From: Sphingobacterium paucimobilis HER1398
Lineage (GTDB): Bacteria > Bacteroidota > Bacteroidia > Sphingobacteriales > Sphingobacteriaceae
Length of the DNA: 64,000 nt
Assembly (NCBI RefSeq): GCF_000416985.1
Contig: NZ_ATDL01000005.1
Location: forward strand, 1-64,000
Reading direction: 5' to 3'
Shown piece by piece: positions 17,402 to 25,965 of this stretch. The translations under genes were made by a program, and so were the position numbers. Within the stretch, counting starts at the first letter, position 1, and each line of letters opens with the position of its first letter. The notes below the pieces were generated by a model that had not been told where the DNA came from, did no database searches, and was given only the letters and a program-made list of their open reading frames with translations.

Positions 17402-19018
17402 ATGACTAAATACATCTTTGTTACGGGCGGCGTAACCTCGTCGTTAGGGAAAGGTATTATTGCTGCTTCCCTTGCCAAGCTTTTACAGGCACGTGGCTTT
17501 AAAGTTACCATTCAAAAGTTTGACCCCTACATCAACATCGACCCAGGTACCCTCAATCCTTACGAACATGGCGAATGCTATGTGACAGAAGACGGAGCTG
17601 AGACAGACTTGGATTTAGGTCATTATGAGCGCTTCTTAAATGTACCCACTTCACAGGCCAATAACGTCACTACCGGACGCATTTACAAACATGTAATAGA
17701 AAAAGAGCGAGAAGGTGCATACCTCGGAAAAACCGTACAGGTCATCCCACATATCACAGACGAGATAAAACGTCGCATGCAACTGTTGGGCGAAAGTGGT
17801 GAATACGACATTATCATTACAGAACTCGGCGGAACGGTAGGTGACATCGAATCCCTTCCTTTTATCGAGGCGGTACGTCAATTACGTTGGGAATTGGGCA
17901 ACAATGATTCTTTGGTTATCCACCTGACACTGGTACCTTACCTTGCTGCCGCAGGTGAGCTTAAAACGAAGCCAACCCAGCATTCTGTAAAAACCCTATT
18001 AGAATATGGTGTACAACCAGATATCTTGGTCTGCCGTACCGAACATAAGCTAACACAGGAAATCCGCAAGAAACTGGCTTTATTCTGCAATGTAAACATC
18101 AACGCTGTAGTAGAGTCCATTGACGCTCCGACCATTTACGATGTTCCCTTGTTAATGCTGAAGGAGCAATTGGACAAAACGGTCTTGACCAAACTGAAAT
18201 TATCGACGAAGAATGATCCTGACCTAGAAAACTGGAAAGCATTTTTAGGTCGTCTGAAAAACCCGACGACAGAAGTCAATATTGGCTTGGTCGGCAAGTA
18301 CGTAGAGCTCCCTGACGCTTACAAATCGATCGTGGAGGGCTTTATTCATGCCGGATCTGCGAATGAAACGAAGGTCAAGGTAAATTTCATCGCTGCGGAA
18401 AGCATTACACCAGAAAATGTAGCCGACAAGCTAAAAGGTTTAGACGGAGTCTTGGTAGCACCAGGCTTCGGTGAGCGCGGTCTTGAAGGTAAATTAAATA
18501 CCATAAAGCATGTTCGCGAGAACAAAATTCCTTTCTTCGGCATCTGCCTCGGTATGCAATGTGCTGTGATTGAATTTGGCCGCAATGTCCTAGGGTTAAA
18601 AGGCGCCAACAGTTTTGAGATGGACGAGAACACTCCTCACCCAGTAATCAATCTGATGGAGGAACAAAAGAACATCACCAATATGGGTGGTACAATGCGT
18701 CTAGGAGCATATGATTGTGACATCAAAAAAGGCACTAAGGCTTTCGCGATATATGGCAAGGCAAAAATTTCAGAACGCCACCGCCACCGTTACGAATTCA
18801 ATAACGCCTATTTAAAAGATTACGAAAAAGCCGGAATGATCGCTTCGGGCTTCAATCCTGAAACGGGATTAGTGGAAATTGTTGAACTCAAAGACCATCC
18901 TTTCTTTGTCGCTGGACAATTTCACCCAGAATTAAAGTCAACCGTTGCAAATCCTCATCCACTTTTTGTTAGCTTTGTAGCCGCTTCTTTAGCGAATAAA
19001 AAAGGAGGAACAAAATAA
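17402..19018 (+). CDS. pyrG: CTP synthase
   Basis: 538 aa, normal length. Makes CTP from UTP, ATP and glutamine. The N-terminal amidoligase domain opens with YIFVTGGVTSSLGKG and contains the PYINIDPGTLNP segment. The C-terminal class I glutaminase domain has the nucleophile Cys in FFGICLGMQ and the His/Glu of GQFHPELKS. It is followed after 59 bases by yidC, with no terminator seen between, so the two are probably one transcript. Confidence 0.99.
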   Translation: MTKYIFVTGGVTSSLGKGIIAASLAKLLQARGFKVTIQKFDPYINIDPGTLNPYEHGECYVTEDGAETDLDLGHYERFLNVPTSQANNVTTGRIYKHVIEKEREGAYLGKTVQVIPHITDEIKRRMQLLGESGEYDIIITELGGTVGDIESLPFIEAVRQLRWELGNNDSLVIHLTLVPYLAAAGELKTKPTQHSVKTLLEYGVQPDILVCRTEHKLTQEIRKKLALFCNVNINAVVESIDAPTIYDVPLLMLKEQLDKTVLTKLKLSTKNDPDLENWKAFLGRLKNPTTEVNIGLVGKYVELPDAYKSIVEGFIHAGSANETKVKVNFIAAESITPENVADKLKGLDGVLVAPGFGERGLEGKLNTIKHVRENKIPFFGICLGMQCAVIEFGRNVLGLKGANSFEMDENTPHPVINLMEEQKNITNMGGTMRLGAYDCDIKKGTKAFAIYGKAKISERHRHRYEFNNAYLKDYEKAGMIASGFNPETGLVEIVELKDHPFFVAGQFHPELKSTVANPHPLFVSFVAASLANKKGGTK

Positions 19019-19077
19019 CACACTCTATTCGGGCTAAAAATCGAGAGGAGAAAATTAAAAGGATTAATTTACAATAG

Positions 19078-20880
19078 ATGGATAGAAATAACATTATAGG
19101 GCTAGTGCTCATTTTTGCGATTTTCGCAGGTTCATTTTACCTGATGAAACCTTCTGAACAGGAAATCAAAAATGAACAGAGACTACAAGATTCATTAAAG
19201 ACTGTCAAAGAAGGAAAGGTATTCAACGATACCCTAGCTTCTACTAAACCAAACGAAGTACTCGACTCGGCCTCATTGAGCAAACCTTTTGGCGCGACGA
19301 AAGTGGGCGAAGAACAATTGATCACGTTAGAAAACGAACAATTGATCGTCCAACTATCTTCAAAAGGAGGTAAAGTCAAATCTGTTCAGCTGAAAGGCGA
19401 AAAGAATTTTGATGGTTCACCACTTTATCTTTTAGAAGGTGACAACAACAACTTTGGTTTCCATTTCAACGCAGCAGGACAGAACATCAATACCAATGAT
19501 CTCTTCTTTGCAGTGGGCAATTCTTCTGCCAATGCGGCATCCCTACGTTTAAAGTACAGCGAAGATCAGTATCTTGAATATAATTACACCTTACAGAACG
19601 GCTACAACCTGGGCTTACAAGTCAACGCAGTCGGTATCCAGAATCTTATCGGTGTAAATCAAAAAACAATCATTCTGGATTGGGAAGCCAATCTTCTGCG
19701 CAAAGAACAGAACATCAAATCAGAGCGGGACAAATCTTCTATTTTCTACAAAGATTCGGAAGGTTCTATCGACCACCTTTCCGAAACAAGTGATGCAGAA
19801 GAAAAAATAGAGAAAAACAAAGTAGAATGGATCGCCTTCAAACAGCATTTCTTCTCGTCTATCCTTTCGTCAAAACAAGCCTTTGAGAACACCAATCTCA
19901 AAGTGACTTATACCACACAGGATGAAGTTGTAAAAAACTACAAGACAACGGCAGAGTTGGCATTCAACGCACAATCGAACAACCACTTTGAGTTCAATTT
20001 CTTCTTTGGTCCGAATCAGTATAAGACCTTAAAAGCAGAGGGACACAATTACGAAAAAATCATCAATATGGGATGGGGTCCAATGGGCTGGATCAACAGA
20101 TTCATTACCGTTCCTTTGTTTGACTTTCTGGATGGCTACCACATGAGCTACGGTATTGTTATCTTGATCTTAACCTTACTGTTGAAGGGAGCGATGTTCC
20201 CATTGACCCGCAAGTCTTACCTTTCTATGGCCAAGATGCGCGTGCTGAAACCACAGCTTGACCAGATCAAAGAAAAAGTAGGCGAAGACAATGCCATGCT
20301 ATTGCAGCAGGAACAAATGAAACTGTATAAGCAAGCCGGTGTCAACCCATTGGGAGGCTGTCTTCCGATGTTATTACAAATGCCGTTTACACTTGCTTTC
20401 TTCTTCTTCTTCCCTAATCTATTTGAATTGAGAGGACAGAGCTTCCTTTGGATGAAAGATCTATCAACCTACGATACATTTATCACCTTCAGCCCTATAT
20501 TCGGGATCAATCACATTTCACTGATGTGTGTCTTGATGACAGCTGTTACTTTATTGACCACTTGGTACAATAATGCTACTTCGGGAGCCACTTCAGGAAT
20601 GGGCAGTCAAATGAAATACATCGGTTACATCATGCCGTTGCTATTCTTCTTCATGCTGAACAGTTTCCCTTCAGGATTAAACTACTATTACTTCTTGGGT
20701 GCCGTTTTCACCTTCTTAACGCAGTTTATCATTCGCCAGTCTATCGACGACGAAAAGATTTTGGCCAAGTTGGAGGAAAACAAGAAAAACCCTAAAGCTG
20801 CCAAGAAATCTTCTTTCCAATCTAAAATGGAAGAGATGATGAGACAGCAACAGGCTGCGCAGCAGAACAAGAAAAAATAA
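19078..20880 (+). CDS. yidC: Membrane protein insertase YidC
   Basis: 600 aa. N-terminal membrane anchor (about 5-24), a large periplasmic beta-sandwich domain (about 60-350), and the five-helix insertase core in the last 240 residues, with the GLNYYYF region in the final helices and a Lys/Gln-rich basic tail. It inserts and folds inner-membrane proteins, with or without SecYEG. The tail length and charge resemble ribosome-binding tails of YidC from this phylum. Terminated by the 23-bp-arm hairpin directly after its stop. Confidence 0.98.
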   Translation: MDRNNIIGLVLIFAIFAGSFYLMKPSEQEIKNEQRLQDSLKTVKEGKVFNDTLASTKPNEVLDSASLSKPFGATKVGEEQLITLENEQLIVQLSSKGGKVKSVQLKGEKNFDGSPLYLLEGDNNNFGFHFNAAGQNINTNDLFFAVGNSSANAASLRLKYSEDQYLEYNYTLQNGYNLGLQVNAVGIQNLIGVNQKTIILDWEANLLRKEQNIKSERDKSSIFYKDSEGSIDHLSETSDAEEKIEKNKVEWIAFKQHFFSSILSSKQAFENTNLKVTYTTQDEVVKNYKTTAELAFNAQSNNHFEFNFFFGPNQYKTLKAEGHNYEKIINMGWGPMGWINRFITVPLFDFLDGYHMSYGIVILILTLLLKGAMFPLTRKSYLSMAKMRVLKPQLDQIKEKVGEDNAMLLQQEQMKLYKQAGVNPLGGCLPMLLQMPFTLAFFFFFPNLFELRGQSFLWMKDLSTYDTFITFSPIFGINHISLMCVLMTAVTLLTTWYNNATSGATSGMGSQMKYIGYIMPLLFFFMLNSFPSGLNYYYFLGAVFTFLTQFIIRQSIDDEKILAKLEENKKNPKAAKKSSFQSKMEEMMRQQQAAQQNKKK

Positions 20881-20927
20881 GCACTAATAAAAAAGGCATC
20901 TGAATCAGATGCCTTTTTTATTAGTGC
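20881..20927. terminator. Bidirectional terminator between yidC and the M48 protease gene
   Basis: Perfect inverted repeat with two 23-base arms around a single base, starting immediately after the yidC stop codon. The M48 gene's stop codon (20921-20923) lies inside the distal arm, so each gene uses the same hairpin. Confidence 0.92.
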
Positions 20928-21709
20928 TCAGGTTTCTTAAAACCATCTTTCTCTGCACGCTTAGCCATTTCCTCTACACGTTTCTGTGTATCAGGATGCG
21001 AAGAGAACAACTTCTGCGTAAAACTATCTTTACCACCTCCCGAGAGTTCCAACAAACGCTCAAATGCCATGGCCATATACCAAGGATTGACATTATTGGC
21101 TTTCAAGAACTGATAACCATATTCATCTGCCATACTCTCTTGTTTGCGTGAGAAGCTCATATTTGCAACCTGCTCTCCGACTTCGCCCAATTGCGAGTCC
21201 GACAATGCTCCAGCTGTCCCTCCTTGGGAGGAGACACCTTCTTTCAAAGCTGATGTAAGTAATGCAGTACGGAAAGCATCTTTAGAATCTTGATTCTTGA
21301 CGTGTCCTATTTCATGCCCCACAACCCCCAACACCTCGTTGTCACTCATAGCTTCCATCAGCCCTGCACAAACTCGCACGCTACCGTCAGCACAAGCAAA
21401 CGCATTGACATCACGCACAAGATATACTTTGAAATTGAGCTTTTGCCCATCATAGTTACTTAGACCAGCCGTCATCTTCACTAAACGTTGCGCCAATTCG
21501 TGATCTGCGGGTGCTACCGGATTATTTTTATCCATCCAATCAATATACTCTTTTGTATAAGCGATCACATCTTCGTTTGAAAGGGTTGCAGCTTTCACGG
21601 CTTTGGTAGCAGAACCGATTGACTTAGTATTAATCTTAATCTGAGCCTGCGCACCATAGGTCCCCAATCCGATAAGGGCTGCGGCCAATAAGGTTTTTGT
21701 TACTTTCAT
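20921..21709 (-). CDS. M48 family metalloprotease, secreted
   Basis: 262 aa from the ATG at 21709, chosen because it begins directly with a signal peptide (MKVTKTLLAAALIGLG...AQAQ); the frame is open farther upstream to 21796, but that part does not look like leader sequence. Zinc protease motif HEIGHVKNQ near residue 130 and the third-ligand helix around SMADEYGYQFL, then SSHPDTQKRVEEM near the C-terminus. It resembles the stand-alone LoiP/YggG-type periplasmic M48 proteases that trim or remove misfolded envelope proteins. Convergent with yidC. Confidence 0.9.
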   Translation of the reverse strand: MKVTKTLLAAALIGLGTYGAQAQIKINTKSIGSATKAVKAATLSNEDVIAYTKEYIDWMDKNNPVAPADHELAQRLVKMTAGLSNYDGQKLNFKVYLVRDVNAFACADGSVRVCAGLMEAMSDNEVLGVVGHEIGHVKNQDSKDAFRTALLTSALKEGVSSQGGTAGALSDSQLGEVGEQVANMSFSRKQESMADEYGYQFLKANNVNPWYMAMAFERLLELSGGGKDSFTQKLFSSHPDTQKRVEEMAKRAEKDGFKKPEH

Positions 21710-21801
21710 ATAAAATCTATTATTCACATTTTCGTTACAATAAACATACCAAAGCCGTAAAAAACCGGAAGCAGGCTCTTCCATTTTTGAACACAATAGG
21801 A

Positions 21802-23151
21802 CTAAACAAATGCACTAAAGCCTGTTATGCTCCTTCCTACGATTAAAGAATTTATTTCCTTGGTGCCCTCATAAGAATAAATAGCCTCTGCATCTGCTAA
21901 GAAACGAGCTACATTATACTCTAAGAGAATACCATTGCCCCCCATGACTTCTCTTGCGCGCGATACAATATCCCGCGTCCGAAGCGTACAGAATACTTTG
22001 GCCAAGGATGCATGTTCATCTTTCAACTTTCCTTCATCCTGTAGTTCCGAAAGACGAAACACCAATGTCTGCATAGCAGTCAGATTAGAAAGCATCTCTA
22101 CAAGATGATTCTGAATCAATTGAAAAGACGCAATAGGCTTTCCGAACTGCTCGCGTTGCAGGGTATATGCTAATGCATTTTCGTAAGCACCACGAGCACA
22201 GCCGACAGCCATCCACGCTACGCCAGCGCGTGTCATCTGAAGAACCTTCGCTGTATCCTTAAAAGACTGCGCATGGGGAAGTCTATCCGATTCGGGCACG
22301 AGACAGTTAGTCAATGTAATAAGACCATTCTGCACAATACGCAGCGCCATTTTGCCTTTTATCTTCTCTACTGAAAAACCCGGATTGTCTTTACGCACAA
22401 TAAAGCCCTTTACCTGGTTATCATCCAAGTCTCTAGCCCAAATAATCGTAATATCCGAAAAAGTAGAGTTCCCAATCCACTTCTTCTGACCATTCAGTAC
22501 CCATCCTTTATTGGTACGCCTACAAGTCGTTGTTAATCCTCCAGCCGTAGCTGATCCGACCTCGGGTTCTGTCAAACCAAAAGCTCCTATTACCTTCAAC
22601 TGTTGCATCTTGGGCAGCCACTCTTCTTTTTGGATATCAGAACCACACATATATATCGAGCCCATGGCCAAGCCGCTCTGTACCCCCAGGAATGTAGCAA
22701 TAGAAGGATCAATACGCCCAAATTCGCTTGCAATAATACCATCCATGAGCGAAGTTCCTCCTGCACAGCCGTAACCTTGATAGACATAACCGCATACATT
22801 CAGTTCCGCCAGTTTAGGAATAATCTCAAAAGGAAATTCATCATGCAACCAATAATTGTTGACTAATGGCTTTACCTCTGCTTCCAAAAAGGAACGTACA
22901 CGAAGTTGCAAGGCTCTGTCTTCAGCGGAAAGCTTTCCATCAATATTATAAAAATCAGCATCAATGGGCGGCGGATCTTTCTTTTTCTTAGTTCCTGTCA
23001 ATAACTTCATCGCCATTTGAAGTTGTTTTTCATCCATTTTGCTCACTGCCCCCATTACCTCAGCCAGGTCTACTTTCTTAGATACCTTTTCAAGCTGCTC
23101 GAAATCAACTGTTTTTAACAGCTTGATAATATTCTTCATCTTTCCTAACAT
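21802..23151 (-). CDS. Acyl-CoA dehydrogenase (glutaryl-CoA dehydrogenase-like)
   Basis: 449 aa flavoenzyme. An extra N-terminal helical part (about 1-55, Lys-rich) precedes the standard ACAD domains: FGLTEPEVGSATAGG in the middle region, the RxQFGKPIASFQ helix, and the catalytic-base region YEGTKEINSLIVGRSITG at the C-terminus. That last pattern, with Glu in YEGT, is typical of glutaryl-CoA dehydrogenase and relatives. It stands next to no other lysine-degradation gene, so the substrate is inferred only. Confidence 0.88.
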   Translation of the reverse strand: MLGKMKNIIKLLKTVDFEQLEKVSKKVDLAEVMGAVSKMDEKQLQMAMKLLTGTKKKKDPPPIDADFYNIDGKLSAEDRALQLRVRSFLEAEVKPLVNNYWLHDEFPFEIIPKLAELNVCGYVYQGYGCAGGTSLMDGIIASEFGRIDPSIATFLGVQSGLAMGSIYMCGSDIQKEEWLPKMQQLKVIGAFGLTEPEVGSATAGGLTTTCRRTNKGWVLNGQKKWIGNSTFSDITIIWARDLDDNQVKGFIVRKDNPGFSVEKIKGKMALRIVQNGLITLTNCLVPESDRLPHAQSFKDTAKVLQMTRAGVAWMAVGCARGAYENALAYTLQREQFGKPIASFQLIQNHLVEMLSNLTAMQTLVFRLSELQDEGKLKDEHASLAKVFCTLRTRDIVSRAREVMGGNGILLEYNVARFLADAEAIYSYEGTKEINSLIVGRSITGFSAFV

Positions 23152-23202
23152 AAGTCGTTTTTATAGTTTAACAACATTTTTTACTTAAAATAGTTTTTTA
23201 TT

Positions 23203-23233
23203 GTTGCATTTCAACAAAACAATACTATATTTG
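23203..23233 (+). promoter_or_regulatory. Promoter of the small Asp/Ser-rich lipoprotein gene
   Basis: GTTG, 19 bases, TATATTTG: the full spacing expected for a Bacteroidota sigma-ABfr promoter. The start codon is 155 bases downstream, leaving a long 5' leader that contains a direct repeat GGTTACC at about 23315 and 23329. Confidence 0.7.
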
Positions 23234-23387
23234 CATCCGAAATAAAAATCATTATTATTTTAACATCTGTAAATCAGAATGTTATTATTGATAAATAAAA
23301 ATTTTTATTTTTTGGGTTACCTTTTCAGGTTACCGGTATTAAAGAGTATAAAACAATATTTGTTTCAATTAAATAGAAAATTAAAAG

Positions 23388-23609
23388 ATGAAAAATTTAT
23401 TCGCATTCGGATTTTTAGCATTAGCTTTAACTGTAGCTTCATGTGGTAACAACACTTCTAAAACTGAAGAAACTGCTGATTCTTTAAAAGGAATCGTTGA
23501 TTCAACAGCTGGTGCTCTTACTGATTCAATCAACAACGTTGCTGATTCAGCGAACAAAGCTATCGATTCAACTGCACAAGTTATCGATTCTACTAAAAAC
23601 GCTCAGTAA
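23388..23609 (+). CDS. Small lipoprotein with IDST-type repeats
   Basis: 73 aa. Lipobox TVASC (C19); the mature part is a low-complexity chain of roughly 10-11-residue units rich in Asp, Ser, Thr and Ala (variants of DSxxx..AIDSTAQVIDST) that would form an amphipathic helix or coiled coil. Resembles abundant short lipoproteins of this phylum rather than a characterised family; a structural role at the outer membrane, comparable to Lpp or entericidin, is only a guess. A strong promoter, long leader and strong terminator suggest high expression. Confidence 0.75.
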   Translation: MKNLFAFGFLALALTVASCGNNTSKTEETADSLKGIVDSTAGALTDSINNVADSANKAIDSTAQVIDSTKNAQ

Positions 23610-23636
23610 TCCGAAAGAGAGTTAAAATACTCCTAT

Positions 23637-23672
23637 AAAAGCCTGTGTTCTTAATGACACAGGCTTTTTTTA
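23637..23672 (+). terminator. Terminator of small lipoprotein gene
   Basis: AAAAGCCTGTG pairs with CACAGGCTTTT, followed by a T-run. Confidence 0.88.
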
Positions 23673-23706
23673 TACGCTTTAATTACCAAAAAACCACTGC
23701 TTTTTG

Positions 23707-23714
23707 TACTTTTG
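23707..23714 (+). promoter_or_regulatory. -7 box of purB promoter
   Basis: TACTTTTG, 97 bases before the purB start codon. Confidence 0.55.
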
Positions 23715-23811
23715 TATCACAGAGAAGGCATAACAATCGCCAATTTCACTTATAATCGGCGAATATCCATCTTTTTAGTTTTTACTTTTGACTTATTAAT
23801 TTCCACAGAAA

Positions 23812-25161
23812 ATGACATTATCAGCATTAACAGCTGTTACTCCTATTGACGGACGATACCACAATGCCACACAAGAACTATCTGCTTATTTTTCGGAATT
23901 CTCCTTGATCAAACATCGCGTTCTGGTAGAAGTAGAGTACTTCATCGCTTTGGCACAATCTGGCATCCCTCAATTGCAACATTTTGACGGTTCCTTAAAC
24001 GAAAAGCTCCGTAAGATATATCAAGATTTCAGTTTAGAGGACGCACAGTGGATTAAAGACACGGAGAAAGTAACAAACCATGACGTCAAAGCAGTTGAAT
24101 ATTTTCTAAAGAATGAGTTCGAAAAACTAGGGCTTCATGACTCCCTAGAGTTTATACATTTTGGACTCACCTCCCAGGACATCAACAATACAGCGATTCC
24201 TTACGCGTGGAAAGAAGCTCTCCATCAGGTTTACCTCCCAGGAGTACAGAACCTCGTAGGCGAACTGAAAAAATTATCAGACGAATGGAACGATGTGGCT
24301 ATGCTCGCACGTACCCATGGACAGCCTGCCTCTCCTACCCGTTTGGGCAAAGAAATCAAGGTATTCGTAGAACGTCTGGAAAAACAACTTGCTTTACTGC
24401 AAACGGTACCTCACTCTGCCAAATTTGGTGGTGCTACAGGTAACTTTAACGCACATTTCATTGCTTATCCAAGTCAAGACTGGGTCGCTTTCGGAAACTC
24501 GTTCGTCAACGGACAATTGGGACTAGACCGATCACAGACAACAACACAAATCGAACATTACGACAATTTTGCAGCAAGCTGTGATGCGTTAAAACGCATA
24601 AACAATATTATTATCGATTTGTGCCGAGATGTCTGGACCTATATTTCTATGGATTATTTCAAACAAAAGATCACTGCAGGACAGATCGGTTCATCAGCGA
24701 TGCCTCATAAGGTAAACCCTATCGATTTTGAGAATGCAGAAGGAAATCTAGGTTTAGCAAATGCGCTGTTTGAGTATCTGGCAGCTAAACTACCTATCTC
24801 TAGGCTACAACGTGATCTTACAGACTCCACCGTACTACGGAATATAGGAGTGCCTTTTGCCCACACCATGATTGCCATCAAATCAACATTACGCGGACTA
24901 AGCAAGTTGATTCTTAATGAATCTGCGCTTCAGAAAGATTTGGAAAACAATTGGGCCGTTGTTGCCGAAGCGATACAAACGATCTTGCGTCGTGAAGGAT
25001 ACCCTAAGCCGTACGAAGCCCTGAAGGACTTAACCCGTACCAATACACAGGTCACCCAAGAAACGATTGCAAGTTTTGTAGACAACCTCAATATATCTGA
25101 AGATGTCAAACAAGAAATAAAAAACATCAGTCCCTCCAATTACACAGGTGTTATGCTGTAA
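23812..25161 (+). CDS. purB: Adenylosuccinate lyase
   Basis: 449 aa. Fumarase/aspartase superfamily enzyme acting twice in purine synthesis (SAICAR to AICAR, adenylosuccinate to AMP). Seen: TPIDGRYHNAT near the start, the TSQDINNTA loop, the ARTHGQPASPT motif, and the flexible signature loop GSSAMPHKVNPIDFEN carrying the catalytic serine. Length and N-terminus match the E. coli-type PurB. Confidence 0.98.
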   Translation: MTLSALTAVTPIDGRYHNATQELSAYFSEFSLIKHRVLVEVEYFIALAQSGIPQLQHFDGSLNEKLRKIYQDFSLEDAQWIKDTEKVTNHDVKAVEYFLKNEFEKLGLHDSLEFIHFGLTSQDINNTAIPYAWKEALHQVYLPGVQNLVGELKKLSDEWNDVAMLARTHGQPASPTRLGKEIKVFVERLEKQLALLQTVPHSAKFGGATGNFNAHFIAYPSQDWVAFGNSFVNGQLGLDRSQTTTQIEHYDNFAASCDALKRINNIIIDLCRDVWTYISMDYFKQKITAGQIGSSAMPHKVNPIDFENAEGNLGLANALFEYLAAKLPISRLQRDLTDSTVLRNIGVPFAHTMIAIKSTLRGLSKLILNESALQKDLENNWAVVAEAIQTILRREGYPKPYEALKDLTRTNTQVTQETIASFVDNLNISEDVKQEIKNISPSNYTGVML

Positions 25162-25222
25162 AACACAGGTCCTGAAACGTAAGGTTTTACGAAACAATGA
25201 CGTGCATCAAACACTTATACCC

Positions 25223-25230
25223 TATCTTTG
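25223..25230 (+). promoter_or_regulatory. -7 box of nfu-like gene
   Basis: TATCTTTG, 54 bases before the start codon. Confidence 0.55.
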
Positions 25231-25283
25231 GGAGGATAAAATGAAGTTACAATTTATAACTTCCATACTTTTAAAATAAAAAA

Positions 25284-25838
25284 ATGGCTACAATAAACGT
25301 ATATACAGAAAGTACTCCCAATCCTGCTACCATGAAGTTCTTGGTCAATAAGCTTCTTATCAATGGGAGTGTAGATTACCCTGACAGAGAAAAAGCTCAG
25401 GAATCTCCTTTTGCCAAAGAGTTATTTAAATTCAACTTTGTAAACGGCGTCTTCTTTGCAAGCAATTTTGTTACGATTACAAAAGCTGAAGATACAGAAT
25501 GGAGCGATATTGAAGCAATACTGAAAGATTTCGTAAAAGGTGCCGTAGAATCTGAGCTTAAAGTGCAAGAAGTCGTGAGTGACCAAGACGTCAATTTCGA
25601 AGGGACAGAAACTGAAATCAAGATTCAACAAGTCCTACACGACTATGTGCGTCCTGCTGTCGAACAAGATGGTGGTGCTATTGCGTATAAATCATTTGAG
25701 GGAGGGATTGTAACGGTCGAGCTCAGAGGGTCTTGCAGCGGCTGTCCGTCGTCAACGATCACACTCAAAGCTGGTATAGAAGGACTTTTAAAGCGTATGG
25801 TTCCTGAAGTAGAGGAAGTTGTCGCCGAAGCCATGTAA
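25284..25838 (+). CDS. NifU/Nfu family Fe-S cluster carrier
   Basis: 184 aa. N-terminal Nfu-specific domain (about 1-90, with ESTPNPATMKFLVN), then the NifU C-terminal domain (about 105-180) with the cluster-binding pair in GSCSGCPSS. These proteins pass 4Fe-4S clusters to client enzymes; lipoyl synthase, encoded 2 kb downstream, is a classical client of Nfu proteins, though the two genes are on opposite strands. The terminator follows at 25862. Confidence 0.95.
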   Translation: MATINVYTESTPNPATMKFLVNKLLINGSVDYPDREKAQESPFAKELFKFNFVNGVFFASNFVTITKAEDTEWSDIEAILKDFVKGAVESELKVQEVVSDQDVNFEGTETEIKIQQVLHDYVRPAVEQDGGAIAYKSFEGGIVTVELRGSCSGCPSSTITLKAGIEGLLKRMVPEVEEVVAEAM

Positions 25839-25861
25839 TACACGTTTTTTTAGACGTATCG

Positions 25862-25896
25862 GAGAGCCCAATATATACTATTGGGCTCTCTTCTTT
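25862..25896 (+). terminator. Terminator of nfu-like gene
   Basis: GAGAGCCCAATA pairs with TATTGGGCTCTC around a 5-base loop, followed by TTCTTTT. Confidence 0.85.
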
Positions 25897-25965
25897 TACA
25901 GGCCTTTTTATTTCCTGAGGAAAAAAGGTTACATTTAAGAAAAATGTGTAGAACAACCTCCGATT

